A stretch of 64,000 nt of DNA, from NCBI RefSeq assembly GCF_900188255.1, contig NZ_FZNS01000001.1:1-64000 (forward strand), given 5' to 3'. This document shows, piece after piece, positions 1 through 10,021 of this stretch (positions are counted from its first letter, which is position 1; every line of letters begins with the position of its first letter). Below the pieces are notes generated by a model. That model did no database searches and was not told the origin of the DNA. It saw only the letters and a program-made list of their open reading frames with translations. The translations under genes were made by a program, and so were the position numbers. The stretch comes from Hymenobacter mucosus (GTDB lineage: Bacteria; Bacteroidota; Bacteroidia; Cytophagales; Hymenobacteraceae).

Positions 1-118
1 CTTCGCCCCGGCGCAGGGCGTGCTCAACGAGGGCGGCGGGCGGCAGGTTTAGGTGGGCAGAGACGCCAGGCGCAAAGCCTAACGACGCGAGGCGGGTGGT
101 TACGGCAGATTGCATCAT
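1..118 (-). CDS. pckA: phosphoenolpyruvate carboxykinase (ATP), N-terminal fragment
   Basis: Only the first 39 or so codons are present; the gene runs off the left edge. The translation begins MMQSAVTTRLASLGFAPGVS and continues through HLNLPPAALVEHALRRGE. This matches the start of ATP-dependent PEP carboxykinases, where an NLS/NLP-x-EL-x-E-A-x-x-x-GE stretch precedes the substrate-binding region. The enzyme converts oxaloacetate and ATP to PEP and CO2 in gluconeogenesis. Two ATGs stand in tandem (118 and 115); either could be the start. It is divergent from the peptide transporter. The call rests on a short N-terminal stretch, so it is probable rather than certain. Confidence 0.6.
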   Translation of the reverse strand, partial: MMQSAVTTRLASLGFAPGVSAHLNLPPAALVEHALRRGE

Positions 119-285
119 AAAGCCGAAAACAGGGGGTTGGGTGGGAGTTGGAAGTGTAAGGGCGGAGGGTTGGCTACACGCATCGGTAGCCGATTGGGTA
201 CGAAAAGTAGCGAAAATTCGCTAACTAACAAATGGTAGTTAGAGCCATGCCTAACAAAGGGGGCCTGCTACTCAGGGTTAGGAAA

Positions 286-300
286 CTTTTGTAGCTTTAC
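286..300 (+). promoter_or_regulatory. possible Bacteroidota -7 promoter for the POT transporter
   Basis: The stretch TTTTGTAGCTTTACC contains TAGCTTTA, close to the Bacteroidota -7 consensus TAnnTTTG. It lies about 65 bases before the preferred transporter start. No clear TTTG -33 element is visible at the usual spacing. The rest of the 119-360 gap shows nothing else. Confidence 0.35.
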
Positions 301-360
301 CCAACTGCCTTGCAGATATGGCTGCTTGCTTTTCCCTCTCACTTCTTTTTATTGCCTTTC

Positions 361-1782
361 ATGCAAACAACCTCCGCTGTTCAGGAGCCACCCGTAATGC
401 GGCAAAGTCACCCGCCTGGCCTCTATTTGTTGTTCTTCACCGAAATGTGGGAGCGGTTCAGCTACTACGGCATGCGCGGCTTGCTGGTGCTGTATCTAAC
501 CAAGACTGCCCTCGAAGGAGGACTGGGCATTCCGGAAGCTAGTGCAACGCTCCTGTATGGCTACTTCACCAGTTTTGTTTACTTCACACCTATTATTGGT
601 GGCTGGATAGCTGATAAGTTTATTGGCCAGCGCCGCGCCATTCTCATTGGCGGTTTAACGATGGCAGTTGGGCAGTTTTTCCTGTTCATGCAGCCGTCGT
701 TGTCTACGCAAGCCGCTGCCTTTGGCATGCCCTGGCCTACCATGCTAGGGCTACTGCTGCTAATTTTAGGCAACGGCTTCTTCAAGCCCAATATCTCGAC
801 TATTGTGGGTAAGCTCTACCAGCAGGGTGACCCGCTGCGCGACGCTGCCTTCACGATTTTCTACATGGGCATCAACACGGGGGCCTTTATTGCACCACTA
901 GTATGCGGCTTCCTAGCTGAAAACCTGTTTGCTACCAAAGACGCTAGCGGCGCCATCCTCAGCTACGGGTTCCGATATGGTTTCTTGGCTGCTGGTATCG
1001 GTATGCTCATTGGTCAGTTGGCATTTAACCTGCTGGGCCGCAAGTACCTCGGCGACGTGGGAATGTACCCCGAGGGCCAGAGCGCGGATTCCACTAAAAC
1101 CACTGTAAAAGAGCCGCTTACCAAGGAAGAGACCGACCGAATGGCGGTAGTTTTCATCATCACCTTGTTTGTAGTGTTCTTCTGGGCTGGCTTCGAACAA
1201 GCTGGTTCTTCGCTTACGCTCTATACAGATAAGTACATCAACCGTGAAGTAGCGGGCTTCCTAATTCCTACCTCATGGTTCCAGTCAGTTAATGCAGGCT
1301 TCATCGTACTGCTAGGCGCGCCCGTAGCGGCTCTATGGGTAAGCCTTGGCCGGCGTGGCAAAGACCTGAGTATTCCCGTGAAAATGGGCTTGGGTATGGT
1401 GTTGCTCGGGGTAGGCTTCCTATTCATGGTAGGAGCCGTTATGCAACGCGGTGGCGATGTTGCTGATCAGACTATCAAAGCCAGCATTTGGTGGCTGATA
1501 GCTACCTACTTCTTTCACACGGTAGGCGAGTTGTGCTTATCGCCGGTAGGCTTGTCCATGGTGTCACGCCTGTCGCCGCCGGCACTTACCTCAATGCTGA
1601 TGGGCGTGTGGTTTTTGGCTCCCTTCGTGGCGCAGATTGCTGGCGGCTACATCGCTAAGTATGTAGAAGAACTGGGCGCCCTTAAGGTGTTCGGCCTCAT
1701 TGCTGCCTTCGTAATCTTGGCCGGTCTCATCCTGATTGCCATTGCCAGAAAGCTGTTCCGTATGATGCACGGACGCGGCTAA
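361..1782 (+). CDS. POT/PTR-family proton-dependent oligopeptide transporter
   Basis: A 473-residue inner-membrane protein of the major facilitator superfamily that should import di- and tripeptides with protons. The family hallmark ExxERFxYYG is present as EMWERFSYYG near residue 30, followed by GMRGLLVLYL. The second PTR2 signature region is FYMGINTGAFIAPLVCGFL around residue 170. About 12-14 hydrophobic segments are visible, with a hydrophilic break near residues 240-260. The reading frame is open from 310, but that extra N-terminus is hydrophobic and atypical, so I prefer the ATG at 361 (MQTTSAVQ). It stands alone and is followed by a strong terminator. The family is clear; substrate range is inferred. 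Confidence 0.9.
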   Translation: MQTTSAVQEPPVMRQSHPPGLYLLFFTEMWERFSYYGMRGLLVLYLTKTALEGGLGIPEASATLLYGYFTSFVYFTPIIGGWIADKFIGQRRAILIGGLTMAVGQFFLFMQPSLSTQAAAFGMPWPTMLGLLLLILGNGFFKPNISTIVGKLYQQGDPLRDAAFTIFYMGINTGAFIAPLVCGFLAENLFATKDASGAILSYGFRYGFLAAGIGMLIGQLAFNLLGRKYLGDVGMYPEGQSADSTKTTVKEPLTKEETDRMAVVFIITLFVVFFWAGFEQAGSSLTLYTDKYINREVAGFLIPTSWFQSVNAGFIVLLGAPVAALWVSLGRRGKDLSIPVKMGLGMVLLGVGFLFMVGAVMQRGGDVADQTIKASIWWLIATYFFHTVGELCLSPVGLSMVSRLSPPALTSMLMGVWFLAPFVAQIAGGYIAKYVEELGALKVFGLIAAFVILAGLILIAIARKLFRMMHGRG

Positions 1783-1801
1783 GCGTCTGCATTACGCACG
1801 C

Positions 1802-1841
1802 AAAGAAGGTCTGCCAGATGCATCTGGCAGACCTTCTTTTT
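1802..1841 (+). terminator. Rho-independent terminator of the POT transporter
   Basis: A perfect palindrome with 19-base arms (1802-1820 and 1821-1839, left arm AAAGAAGGTCTGCCAGATG) is followed by further T residues. It lies 20 bases after the transporter stop. The A/T ends would also allow termination from the other strand. Confidence 0.85.
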
Positions 1842-1950
1842 AGAAGCACCCAGCAAGACAAGTAAGGGGGATGTTCAACTTCCTTGCCCAAACCATTCTT
1901 TCCGTGTAGTTCTAAGTGCTTGCTGTACATCCAGCATGATATAAAAAAGC

Positions 1951-1987
1951 AAAAGGCCCGCCGGATTCCTATCCGACGGGCCTTTTT
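1951..1987 (-). terminator. Rho-independent terminator of groESL
   Basis: Arms AAAAGGCCCGCCGGA (1951-1965) and TCCGACGGGCCTTTT (1972-1986) form a GC-rich stem with a six-base loop, and a T-tract on the minus strand. The single imperfect position (c1961 with a1976) becomes a G-U pair only in minus-strand RNA. That fits termination after groEL, whose stop is at 2017. Confidence 0.85.
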
Positions 1988-2016
1988 ACTAGTTAGCGTA
2001 CTGACAGGGAAGCTGA

Positions 2017-3669
<1,653 letters not shown>

Positions 3670-3691
3670 TTAGAGTCGGGAGGGGGAAAGC

Positions 3692-3982
3692 TTACAGTAC
3701 GGCGAAAATGTCCGACTCCTTCATAATGAGGTAGTCTTGGCCATCAACGGTGATTTCAGTGCCGGCATACTTGCCGTAAAGCACTTGGTCGCCGGCTTTA
3801 ACCTGGGGCTTAATGGTGGTACCGTTGTCGGCTACCTTGCCTTCGCCTACGGCAACTACTTCGCCACGCTGGGGTTTCTCCTTGGCCGTGTCGGGGATGA
3901 TGATGCCCGATTTGGTTTTTTCCTCGGCAGCGGCCGGCGCGATGATTACGCGGTCAGCCAGCGGTTTGATGCTAAGCGACAT
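3692..3982 (-). CDS. groS: co-chaperonin GroES (10 kDa subunit)
   Basis: 96 residues, the standard size. It begins [20 protein letters not shown], and the mobile-loop region [20 protein letters not shown] (about residues 22-41) that docks onto GroEL is intact. The C-terminal [18 protein letters not shown] is typical. It is first in the groES-groEL operon. The upstream region has no CIRCE operator (TTAGCACTC-N9-GAGTGCTAA) but holds the unusual repeats annotated at 4036-4131. Confidence 0.97.
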   Translation of the reverse strand: MSLSIKPLADRVIIAPAAAEEKTKSGIIIPDTAKEKPQRGEVVAVGEGKVADNGTTIKPQVKAGDQVLYGKYAGTEITVDGQDYLIMKESDIFAVL

Positions 3983-4035
3983 ATTGTACGTTTTGGTTGA
4001 AAGATTTACTTGAAGTAAGACGGTGACGGCGGTGC

Positions 4036-4131
4036 TGCACTTCTTATGCCAGCCCTTGCAAACCTGACAGAATGGACACAGGCAGCCGTTTTTCGGTCAG
4101 GTTTGCACCTTATCGTTGTCAGACGTGGCAG
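4036..4131 (-). promoter_or_regulatory. groES upstream region: sigma-54-like box, inverted repeat and TGNCA pairs
   Basis: Three elements are visible. (1) On the minus strand, 4051-4036 reads TGGCATAAGAAGTGCA, which keeps the GG and GC of a sigma-54 -24/-12 promoter (TGGCAY-N6-TTGCW) at the right spacing, with mismatches at two consensus positions. (2) A perfect 12-base inverted repeat, TGCAAACCTGAC at 4057-4068 and its complement at 4096-4107, lies just upstream. (3) Paired TGNCA units occur at 4064-4078 (CTGACAGAATGGACA) and 4117-4131 (TGTCAGACGTGGCAG). An alternative reading is a Bacteroidota sigma-A promoter with TTTG at 4062-4059, but no good TAnnTTTG follows. The sequence elements are seen; their roles are inferred. 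Confidence 0.45.
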
Positions 4132-4323
4132 ATAAGAAGGCAGCAAGCATCCGTGACAGCCCGCGCGGCTGTACGCCTGGCAGGCGCTAGGGTTGGACTT
4201 GGCGGGGTAGAAAATTCGGGGCTGTATGTTAAGTGTCGCTCTGATTTGAAATTGCCGCTAAAGCAACAAGCCGATAGCTCCAGCTAAGGAACTACCGGCT
4301 TGCGCGCCGAAGCAAAAACTAGG

Positions 4324-4728
4324 TTACTGACCTGGAGCCGGGGCCGGCTGGGTAGTAGCAGGAGTAGTTTGGGGAGTACCTGCTGGAGCAGCAGCACCAG
4401 GAGCGGTAGCACCACCGGGGATGGCTGGAGCAGGCGTGGCAGGAATACGCGTTTCCAGAGCCTTCTGCTGGTTTACGCTGCGTACAGGGCCGGATTGGTT
4501 GCCATCATCGATAACGTGGCTGCCAAGGCTAAGCACCATCAGGCCGATGGCAAAGCCCCAGGTTAAGCGCTCAAGCAGGTCACCCGTCCGCTTCACACCC
4601 ATTAGCTGGGCTGCGCCACCCGAGCCAAATTGGCTAGAAATTCCGCCGCCTTTGGGGTTTTGAGCCAGCACCACGAGGCCTAACAGCAGGCATACGAACA
4701 GAATCAGAACAATAAGGGCAGCGTACAT
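4324..4728 (-). CDS. secG: preprotein translocase subunit SecG
   Basis: 134 residues. An N-terminal membrane segment (MYAALIVLILFVCLLLGLVV) is followed by the family motif AQNPKGGGISSQFG and GGAAQLMGVKRTGDLLERLT, then a second membrane segment around residues 57-75. This is the two-helix SecG topology, the accessory subunit of the SecYEG channel. The last 45 residues are a Pro/Ala/Thr-rich tail, longer than in E. coli SecG but common in Bacteroidota. Its ATG (4728) directly abuts the TAG of the upstream TPR gene, so the two are probably translationally coupled. Confidence 0.92.
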   Translation of the reverse strand: MYAALIVLILFVCLLLGLVVLAQNPKGGGISSQFGSGGAAQLMGVKRTGDLLERLTWGFAIGLMVLSLGSHVIDDGNQSGPVRSVNQQKALETRIPATPAPAIPGGATAPGAAAPAGTPQTTPATTQPAPAPGQ

Positions 4729-6243
4729 CTACTCTGAAGGTTGTTTCAATTGTTGAATTAGATCGGCAAAGTACGCCATTTTTTCTGGCTGGCGTTGCAT
4801 CAGCACCTCATATATTTCAATGGCCTTGTCGGTTTTGCCCTGCTTCACCATGATTTTGGCTAGGCTTTCGGAAGCCAATGTGGGAGCGGGTCGCGTGCTC
4901 CGCACCGACAAGTCGTCCTGCTCCGTTGCTGTCGGTGGAGGCGGACCCGTCGTCGTTTTAATACGCGGCTTTGCCTGCAAGAAGCGGTTAATCAAATCAA
5001 TAGAAGAAGCGGATGGCTTAGGACGATTTGCTTTCAAGTAAGCCAGTAGCAAAGGATCTGGCTCAAAGAACGCATCGGCCGGCAAATTCAGGGTGTACCC
5101 ATCATGCGGCTCCAAGTCGTACCCGAAGCGGCTGCCAGCACTGAGCGCGTAACCAAGTTGCTCATCGGCTCGGAAGGGAGGAATTTCCGCCCGAGGTAGC
5201 TCACCTGTTACTGTCGAAGGCTCATCCTCATCTTCAAGCCCAAGAAGTTGATAACTAGAAGGGGGAGGCAGCGCTGGTTCTACTAAGCCAAACTCGAAGC
5301 GTGAGATACCGGCTTCTACAGGTGGGCGGATAGGCGGTGCCGTAGCGGGCAACAGATCGTCCACCACAGGAAACAACTCCAACGCCTGTTCTCCTACGGT
5401 AGCAGCTTCCTCGCCTACAGACGTGGTTTGCTCAGATAGTTGGGTGGCTAGGGTTTCAGCAGCGCCATCACCTTCTACTCCTAGGCTAGGTACAACATAT
5501 GCCGGTTCTTCTTGCTGGTTTACTTCAGTGGTAGGTGCTTCAGCCTCGTGTTGTGCTATTGGCAGTAAGATGACCTCCGTTTCTTCTGAAATGAAGGTAA
5601 CTGTCTCAATGATAGCCGTTTCTACAGATGTGTCGTCTGTATCGGTGCCAGGCGAGAGAGCAGGTGTATGGTCATTCCGCTGTTCTGGCTGTTCTTGTTC
5701 CGACGTTGCGGGTATTACAAGCAGGTCCTCAGAGGCAAGTGGCAGGTAGGCTTTGAATATTTCGTCTGGCTCGGTAAGCGCAGGCTCTGCCAGTTCTGGT
5801 TCTGTAGCTGAGGGTGCTAAATGGTCGGCCGCTTCCTGCTCTGGGTCAGCTGCCGGGCGTGACTCGGCAAGCGCTTCATGCGGCGCCGTAGGTGGTTGAT
5901 CTGCTTCTAGCTCTGTAGCTGCCTCTGGAGTAGCTTTGGCAAGGGTAGTTGCAACTGCCGCGTCATGAACAGATTGTTCGAGCACGGGTGCAGACTCCCG
6001 GACTGATGGAGCTGGGGTTTCCAACAACTGACGCAGGAGGTCCCGGTTGGCCGCGTACGTAGCCGCTCGGCGCAAGCGCTGACTCGCTAGCATACTGCCC
6101 CGATCATGCGCTGCCTTCGCGAGTAAAACGTGTGCTGTCTGGCAGTACGGAAATGCGGCCGCCAACTGTTCCAGCTCCCGGGTTTCGGCGTCCGAAATCT
6201 CGCTTACGTGGTTCAGAATATGTAAAAGCGACGCGCGAGTCAT
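4729..6243 (-). CDS. TPR-like protein with a long acidic central linker
   Basis: 504 residues. Residues 1-75 are helical (HILNHVSEISDAETRELEQL, then FPYCQTAHVLLAKAAHD). Residues of about 80-330 are dominated by Glu, Ala, Thr and Pro and look disordered. The last 50 residues (ESLAKIMVKQGKTDKAIEIY ... QRQPEKMAYFADLIQQL) form a single TPR-like helical hairpin. No signal peptide or membrane segment, so cytoplasmic. It sits between lptE and secG, a position conserved in Bacteroidota, and ends directly at the secG start codon. Function unknown; an adaptor or tether role is possible but unproven. Confidence 0.75.
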   Translation of the reverse strand: MTRASLLHILNHVSEISDAETRELEQLAAAFPYCQTAHVLLAKAAHDRGSMLASQRLRRAATYAANRDLLRQLLETPAPSVRESAPVLEQSVHDAAVATTLAKATPEAATELEADQPPTAPHEALAESRPAADPEQEAADHLAPSATEPELAEPALTEPDEIFKAYLPLASEDLLVIPATSEQEQPEQRNDHTPALSPGTDTDDTSVETAIIETVTFISEETEVILLPIAQHEAEAPTTEVNQQEEPAYVVPSLGVEGDGAAETLATQLSEQTTSVGEEAATVGEQALELFPVVDDLLPATAPPIRPPVEAGISRFEFGLVEPALPPPSSYQLLGLEDEDEPSTVTGELPRAEIPPFRADEQLGYALSAGSRFGYDLEPHDGYTLNLPADAFFEPDPLLLAYLKANRPKPSASSIDLINRFLQAKPRIKTTTGPPPPTATEQDDLSVRSTRPAPTLASESLAKIMVKQGKTDKAIEIYEVLMQRQPEKMAYFADLIQQLKQPSE

Positions 6244-6493
6244 TCAGACTGAAGTTGAGCAGGTGAAATAAGAAAAGAAGCCTAAACCTAAACTGCGGCC
6301 GTGCTAACTATGTGTTTTTCAGCGAAGCGCGGGAGCATACCACTATGTCAAGCTCTGCCGTACCCGCTGATAAGGGCGACAAAGGTGGCTATTTTAGCCC
6401 GTAACAGCATTGCCCAAACTATATAGCGGCCCGAAATCTTCCGCATTTGGGTGTTGCTTGGCTTCTCTGTTCGCTGGGTGATGAGTGCGTAGT

Positions 6494-7024
6494 CTACCAG
6501 TTGGCTACCGATTTGTTGAACGTATCGGTAATGATATTACGGAATAGCTCCCGCAACGCCGTGGGGTCGTTGTTGATGCTCGTAATGTCGCGAGTGGCTG
6601 GGAATGGGCGCGTGGTTTGGAAGGTCTCCTCAAAGTCCTGCTTCGGGTCTTTGGTGTTGGTGAATTTCACACGCACCTGGATAGTCAACTGGTTGGCACC
6701 CGCTAAATCTTGACCGTTTTGCTGCTGAATGGCCGCGGGCGCAAAGTCATAGGCAATAATCTGCCCATCAAACTGCAAGTCTCCATCGCGCGGCACGAGC
6801 TTGAGCGAGGTATTGCGTTGAAAGTAATCCTTGTATTCTTCCGTGAAGCGCTGGGCTAGAAAGGAAGGACCATTGTTGGCGTTGTTGGCAAACGTCGAGA
6901 TGGAAATAGTTTTAATGGAGGGGTCGATGTTGGTGCCGTTGAATGAATACACGGCGCATCCACCCAGCAAAGGCAGCAGGAGCACTAGTACGCCCAGCAG
7001 CCAGTTACGCTTGTTCCAGGTCAT
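6494..7024 (-). CDS. lptE: LptE-family outer-membrane lipoprotein
   Basis: 176 residues with a lipoprotein signal: hydrophobic LLGVLVLLLPLL followed by lipobox LGGC with Cys23. The mature part begins AVYSFNGTNIDPSIKTISIS, the usual opening of Bacteroidota LptE-like proteins, and contains RFTEEYKDYFQRNTSLKLV and DLQFDGQIIAYDFAP. LptE plugs the LptD barrel that inserts LPS in the outer membrane. The start overlaps the end of the sigma-54 regulator gene by 20 bases, which implies translational coupling. The 250-base gap downstream (6244-6493) holds no gene; I see only weak promoter-like stretches there. Confidence 0.85.
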   Translation of the reverse strand: MTWNKRNWLLGVLVLLLPLLGGCAVYSFNGTNIDPSIKTISISTFANNANNGPSFLAQRFTEEYKDYFQRNTSLKLVPRDGDLQFDGQIIAYDFAPAAIQQQNGQDLAGANQLTIQVRVKFTNTKDPKQDFEETFQTTRPFPATRDITSINNDPTALRELFRNIITDTFNKSVANW

Positions 7025-8339
7025 ATTGCTTGAGTTTGCGGTACAAGGTGCGCTCCGAGATGCCTAGGTCGTGGGCCGCGTACTTACGCTTGTTGTTGTG
7101 CTTTTTCAGCGCCTTAATAATCATCTCCTTTTCCTTGGCTTCAAGGGAAAGGGTTTCCTCTTCCGTCTCGTGCGTAATATCCTCCACCCGATGGGCTTCG
7201 TCTTCATAATCAGCCGCATCATCCACGGTTAGTTCCCGGGAGTTGAGGATGTAGTCAGAGGTCGCCCCATCGGTGGGAGCCGGGCGCAGGGGCCGGGCTG
7301 CTGCGGGGTTACCGTCGTAAGGTGCTACGCTCACGTTGGTAAACAAGTGGCTGTTTTGGCGCAGGAGCTCCTGCGCTTCCTGGGGGCGCTGCCCACCAGC
7401 CAAATCCAGCACTAGCTTCTTGAGGTCCGTCATGTCGCGACGCATGTCGAACAGCACTTTGTAGAGCAAGTCCCGCTCGGAGTATGCGTTGCCAGCTCCA
7501 TCGGTGGCACTGCCCGCGGCGCTTACCAACATGGGCAGGCGGCTGCTCTGGTCGGCGGGCAGGTAGTTGCGTAAGCGACGCGAATCTACCTCGCGCTCCG
7601 TTTCTAGCACCGACATTTGCTCGGCCACATTCTTGAGCTGGCGGATGTTGCCGGGAAAGCGGAAGCGCTGCAATTCTTGTACCGCATCGGATGTGAGACT
7701 AATCGGTTTCACCCGATATCGGTCAGCAAAATCGGTAGCAAACTTTCTAAACAATAGATAGATATCATCGCCACGTTCACGTAGTGGTGGAACTGTAATA
7801 GGTACCGTGTTGAGACGATAGTACAGGTCTTCGCGGAACCGGCCTTCGCGCACGGCATCCAGTAAATTTACGTTGGTAGCGGCCACCACACGCACGTCCG
7901 TCTTCTGCACCTTGGAGGAGCCAACCCGGATGAATTCGCCGTTTTCTAGCACGCGCAATAGGCGGGCCTGGGTGCCCAAGGGCATCTCCCCAATTTCGTC
8001 GAGGAAAATGGTGCCGCCGTTCGTGACTTCAAAATAGCCTTTGCGGGCTTCCTGCGCCCCGGTGAAGGAGCCCTTTTCGTGCCCGAAAAGCTCGGAATCA
8101 ATGGTGCCTTCGGGGATGGCCCCGCAGTTGATGGCGATGAACTGCCCGTGCTTGCGCGGAGACAGGGCGTGAATGATCTTAGAGAAGGATTCTTTACCGG
8201 AACCGCTTTCGCCCGTAATGAGCACGGTCATGTCCGTGGGGGCTACTTGGGCCGCCACCTGGATGGCATAGTTCAGCGAAGGTGCATTGCCAATAATGCC
8301 GAACCGCTGTTTGATGGATTGTATTTCGGAAGGAGTCAA
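7005..8339 (-). CDS. sigma-54-interacting AAA+ transcriptional regulator without a sensor domain
   Basis: 444 residues. The AAA+ domain starts almost at once: Walker A GESGSGKE near residue 43, the sigma-54 contact loop as GSFTGA (consensus GAFTGA) near residue 93, and Walker B GTIFLDEIGEM near residue 110. A variable linker of about 130 residues follows, then a Fis-type helix-turn-helix at the C-terminus (AAHDLGISERTLYRKLKQYD). No receiver, GAF or PAS domain precedes the AAA+ core, so activity may be set by expression or a partner. The best start is TTG at 8339; there is no in-frame ATG upstream before a stop. It lies between miaB and lptE, a conserved Bacteroidota arrangement. Confidence 0.9.
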   Translation of the reverse strand: MTPSEIQSIKQRFGIIGNAPSLNYAIQVAAQVAPTDMTVLITGESGSGKESFSKIIHALSPRKHGQFIAINCGAIPEGTIDSELFGHEKGSFTGAQEARKGYFEVTNGGTIFLDEIGEMPLGTQARLLRVLENGEFIRVGSSKVQKTDVRVVAATNVNLLDAVREGRFREDLYYRLNTVPITVPPLRERGDDIYLLFRKFATDFADRYRVKPISLTSDAVQELQRFRFPGNIRQLKNVAEQMSVLETEREVDSRRLRNYLPADQSSRLPMLVSAAGSATDGAGNAYSERDLLYKVLFDMRRDMTDLKKLVLDLAGGQRPQEAQELLRQNSHLFTNVSVAPYDGNPAAARPLRPAPTDGATSDYILNSRELTVDDAADYEDEAHRVEDITHETEEETLSLEAKEKEMIIKALKKHNNKRKYAAHDLGISERTLYRKLKQYDLEQA

Positions 8340-8410
8340 GGTCGATGATTGGTTTTCGTGGGGAAGACGAAAAGCGGAGGCAGTTTATTTTGGGAGGCCC
8401 GGATAAAACA

Positions 8411-8508
8411 TCATCCTGAGCCGTAGCCGAAGGCTCCCGCCGTGCCGATAACTGGTTACCTAATAACCGTTGGCAGTAGCAGAAGGTCGTGCACTAGACT
8501 CAGGATGA
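8411..8508. repeat. REP-like interspersed element
   Basis: The miaB-to-regulator gap holds terminal inverted units TCATCCTGAG (8411-8420) and CTCAGGATGA (8499-8508), with an internal AGCCGTAGCCGAAGGCT-type stretch. Elements starting TCATCCTGAG are a recognisable repetitive type in Hymenobacter-like genomes, as I recall. Copy number cannot be seen from one window. Confidence 0.5.
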
Positions 8509-8515
8509 CAGAAAG

Positions 8516-9976
8516 TTATACCGCCTCGCCCAGCAGGGTATTGGTTGTAGACTCATGCACTAGCACATCTACATAGTCGCCTTTTTGATACTGTTTTTTG
8601 GGGAAAATAACGACCTGGTTCTGGCTATTGCGGCCGCTCAGGTGCTCCTTGCTACGCTTGGAAAAGTTCTCGACCAGCACGCGGTGCACCCGGCCTACGC
8701 TGCGTAGGTTACGCTCACGGCTATGCTGCTGCTGCAACGCAATGACCTCTGCCAAGCGACGCTTCTTCACTTCCAGCGGAATATCGTCCTCCAGCTTCCG
8801 GGCGGCCAGGGTACCGGGGCGCTCGGAGTAGAAGAACATGTATGCCATGTCGTACTTGACGTACTCCATGAGGCTTAGGGTATCCTGGTGTTCTTCCTCA
8901 TTCTCAGAGCAGAAGCCCGAAATCATATCGGTACTGATGGCACAGTCTTCGCCCAAAATCCGGCGGATAGCCTGCACGCGGTCCTCGTACCAGGGGCGAT
9001 CGTAGGTGCGGTTCATGAGCTTGAGGACACGGGAGTTACCGCTCTGTGCCGGCAAGTGAATGTACTTGCAGATGTTGTCGTGGCGCGCCATGGTGTACAG
9101 CACCTCATCGGTGATGTCCTTGGGGTGAGAGGTGGAGAAGCGCACGCGTAGTTCGGGGCTCACGAGGGCTACACTTTCCAGCAACTGGGCAAAGTTCACG
9201 TGTTCCAGACCGTCCTCGGAGGCCCATTTGTAAGAATCTACGTTCTGCCCCAGCAGTGTTACTTCCTTGTACCCTTGAGCAACTAGGTCGCGGGCTTCCT
9301 GCACAATGCTGTGGGCGTCCCGGCTTCGCTCACGGCCCCGAGTAAAGGGCACCACGCAGAACGAGCACATATTGTCGCAGCCGCGCATGATGCTGATAAA
9401 GGCCGTGATACCGTTGCTGTTGAGGCGTACGGGAGTAATATCGGCGTAGGTCTCCTCCCGGCTCAGCAGCACGTTCACGGCCTTTTGGCCGCCATCTACT
9501 TGCTGAATAAGCTGAGGAAGGTCGCGGTACGCATCGGGGCCTACCACTAGGTCTACAATTTTTTCTTCTTCTAAGAACTTGGTTTTCAGGCGCTCGGCCA
9601 TGCAGCCTAGCACCCCCACTAGTAAACCGGGGTTACGCTTTTTGTGGCCGTTGATTTGCGAGAGACGCATGCGTACCGTTTGCTCGGCCTTCTCCCGGAT
9701 GGAGCAGGTATTCAGCAGCACCAAGTCAGCTCCTTCTAATTCCTCCGTGGTGTCAAAGCCTTGCTCGTATAGAATGCTCGAGACGATTTCGGAGTCGGAG
9801 AAGTTCATCTGGCAGCCGTAGCTCTCAATATAGAGCTTGCGGGTACGGCCCGTGCGGGTAGCCGGATTCACGCGTACCTCACCCGAGGGTTCGTGGGCAT
9901 GCGTGGTTGCGTCCACGGCCGGCGTGGGTAAGGAGGGAGTATCGAGGAAATCGAGGGTAATCAGTGGTTGGGACAT
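8516..9976 (-). CDS. miaB: tRNA-2-methylthio-N6-dimethylallyladenosine synthase MiaB
   Basis: 486 residues. A cytoplasmic radical-SAM methylthiotransferase that adds a methylthio group at C2 of i6A37 in tRNAs reading UNN codons. The N-terminal domain has the three auxiliary-cluster cysteines in [22 protein letters not shown] and GCMAERLK. The radical-SAM motif CxxxCxxC is [10 protein letters not shown] near residue 200. A TRAM-type C-terminus ([10 protein letters not shown] ... [19 protein letters not shown]) is present. The first 40 residues are a poorly conserved extension. A -7 box at 10022-10029 supports the ATG at 9976. It heads the minus-strand block that continues with the sigma-54 regulator and lptE. 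Confidence 0.96.
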   Translation of the reverse strand: MSQPLITLDFLDTPSLPTPAVDATTHAHEPSGEVRVNPATRTGRTRKLYIESYGCQMNFSDSEIVSSILYEQGFDTTEELEGADLVLLNTCSIREKAEQTVRMRLSQINGHKKRNPGLLVGVLGCMAERLKTKFLEEEKIVDLVVGPDAYRDLPQLIQQVDGGQKAVNVLLSREETYADITPVRLNSNGITAFISIMRGCDNMCSFCVVPFTRGRERSRDAHSIVQEARDLVAQGYKEVTLLGQNVDSYKWASEDGLEHVNFAQLLESVALVSPELRVRFSTSHPKDITDEVLYTMARHDNICKYIHLPAQSGNSRVLKLMNRTYDRPWYEDRVQAIRRILGEDCAISTDMISGFCSENEEEHQDTLSLMEYVKYDMAYMFFYSERPGTLAARKLEDDIPLEVKKRRLAEVIALQQQHSRERNLRSVGRVHRVLVENFSKRSKEHLSGRNSQNQVVIFPKKQYQKGDYVDVLVHESTTNTLLGEAV

Positions 9977-10021
9977 GGGAAAAGCCTCAAGCAGGCGTCA
10001 GCTTCACAGTTCGGAGAACGG

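Noticed and set aside
3983..4260. CIRCE operator (TTAGCACTC-N9-GAGTGCTAA) before groES
   Set aside because: Looked for it on both strands; no match. The inverted repeat present is different in sequence and spacing.
6345..6353. TTGACA on the minus strand between lptE and the TPR gene
   Set aside because: Resembles an E. coli -35 box, but this lineage uses TTTG/TAnnTTTG promoters and no matching -10 follows.
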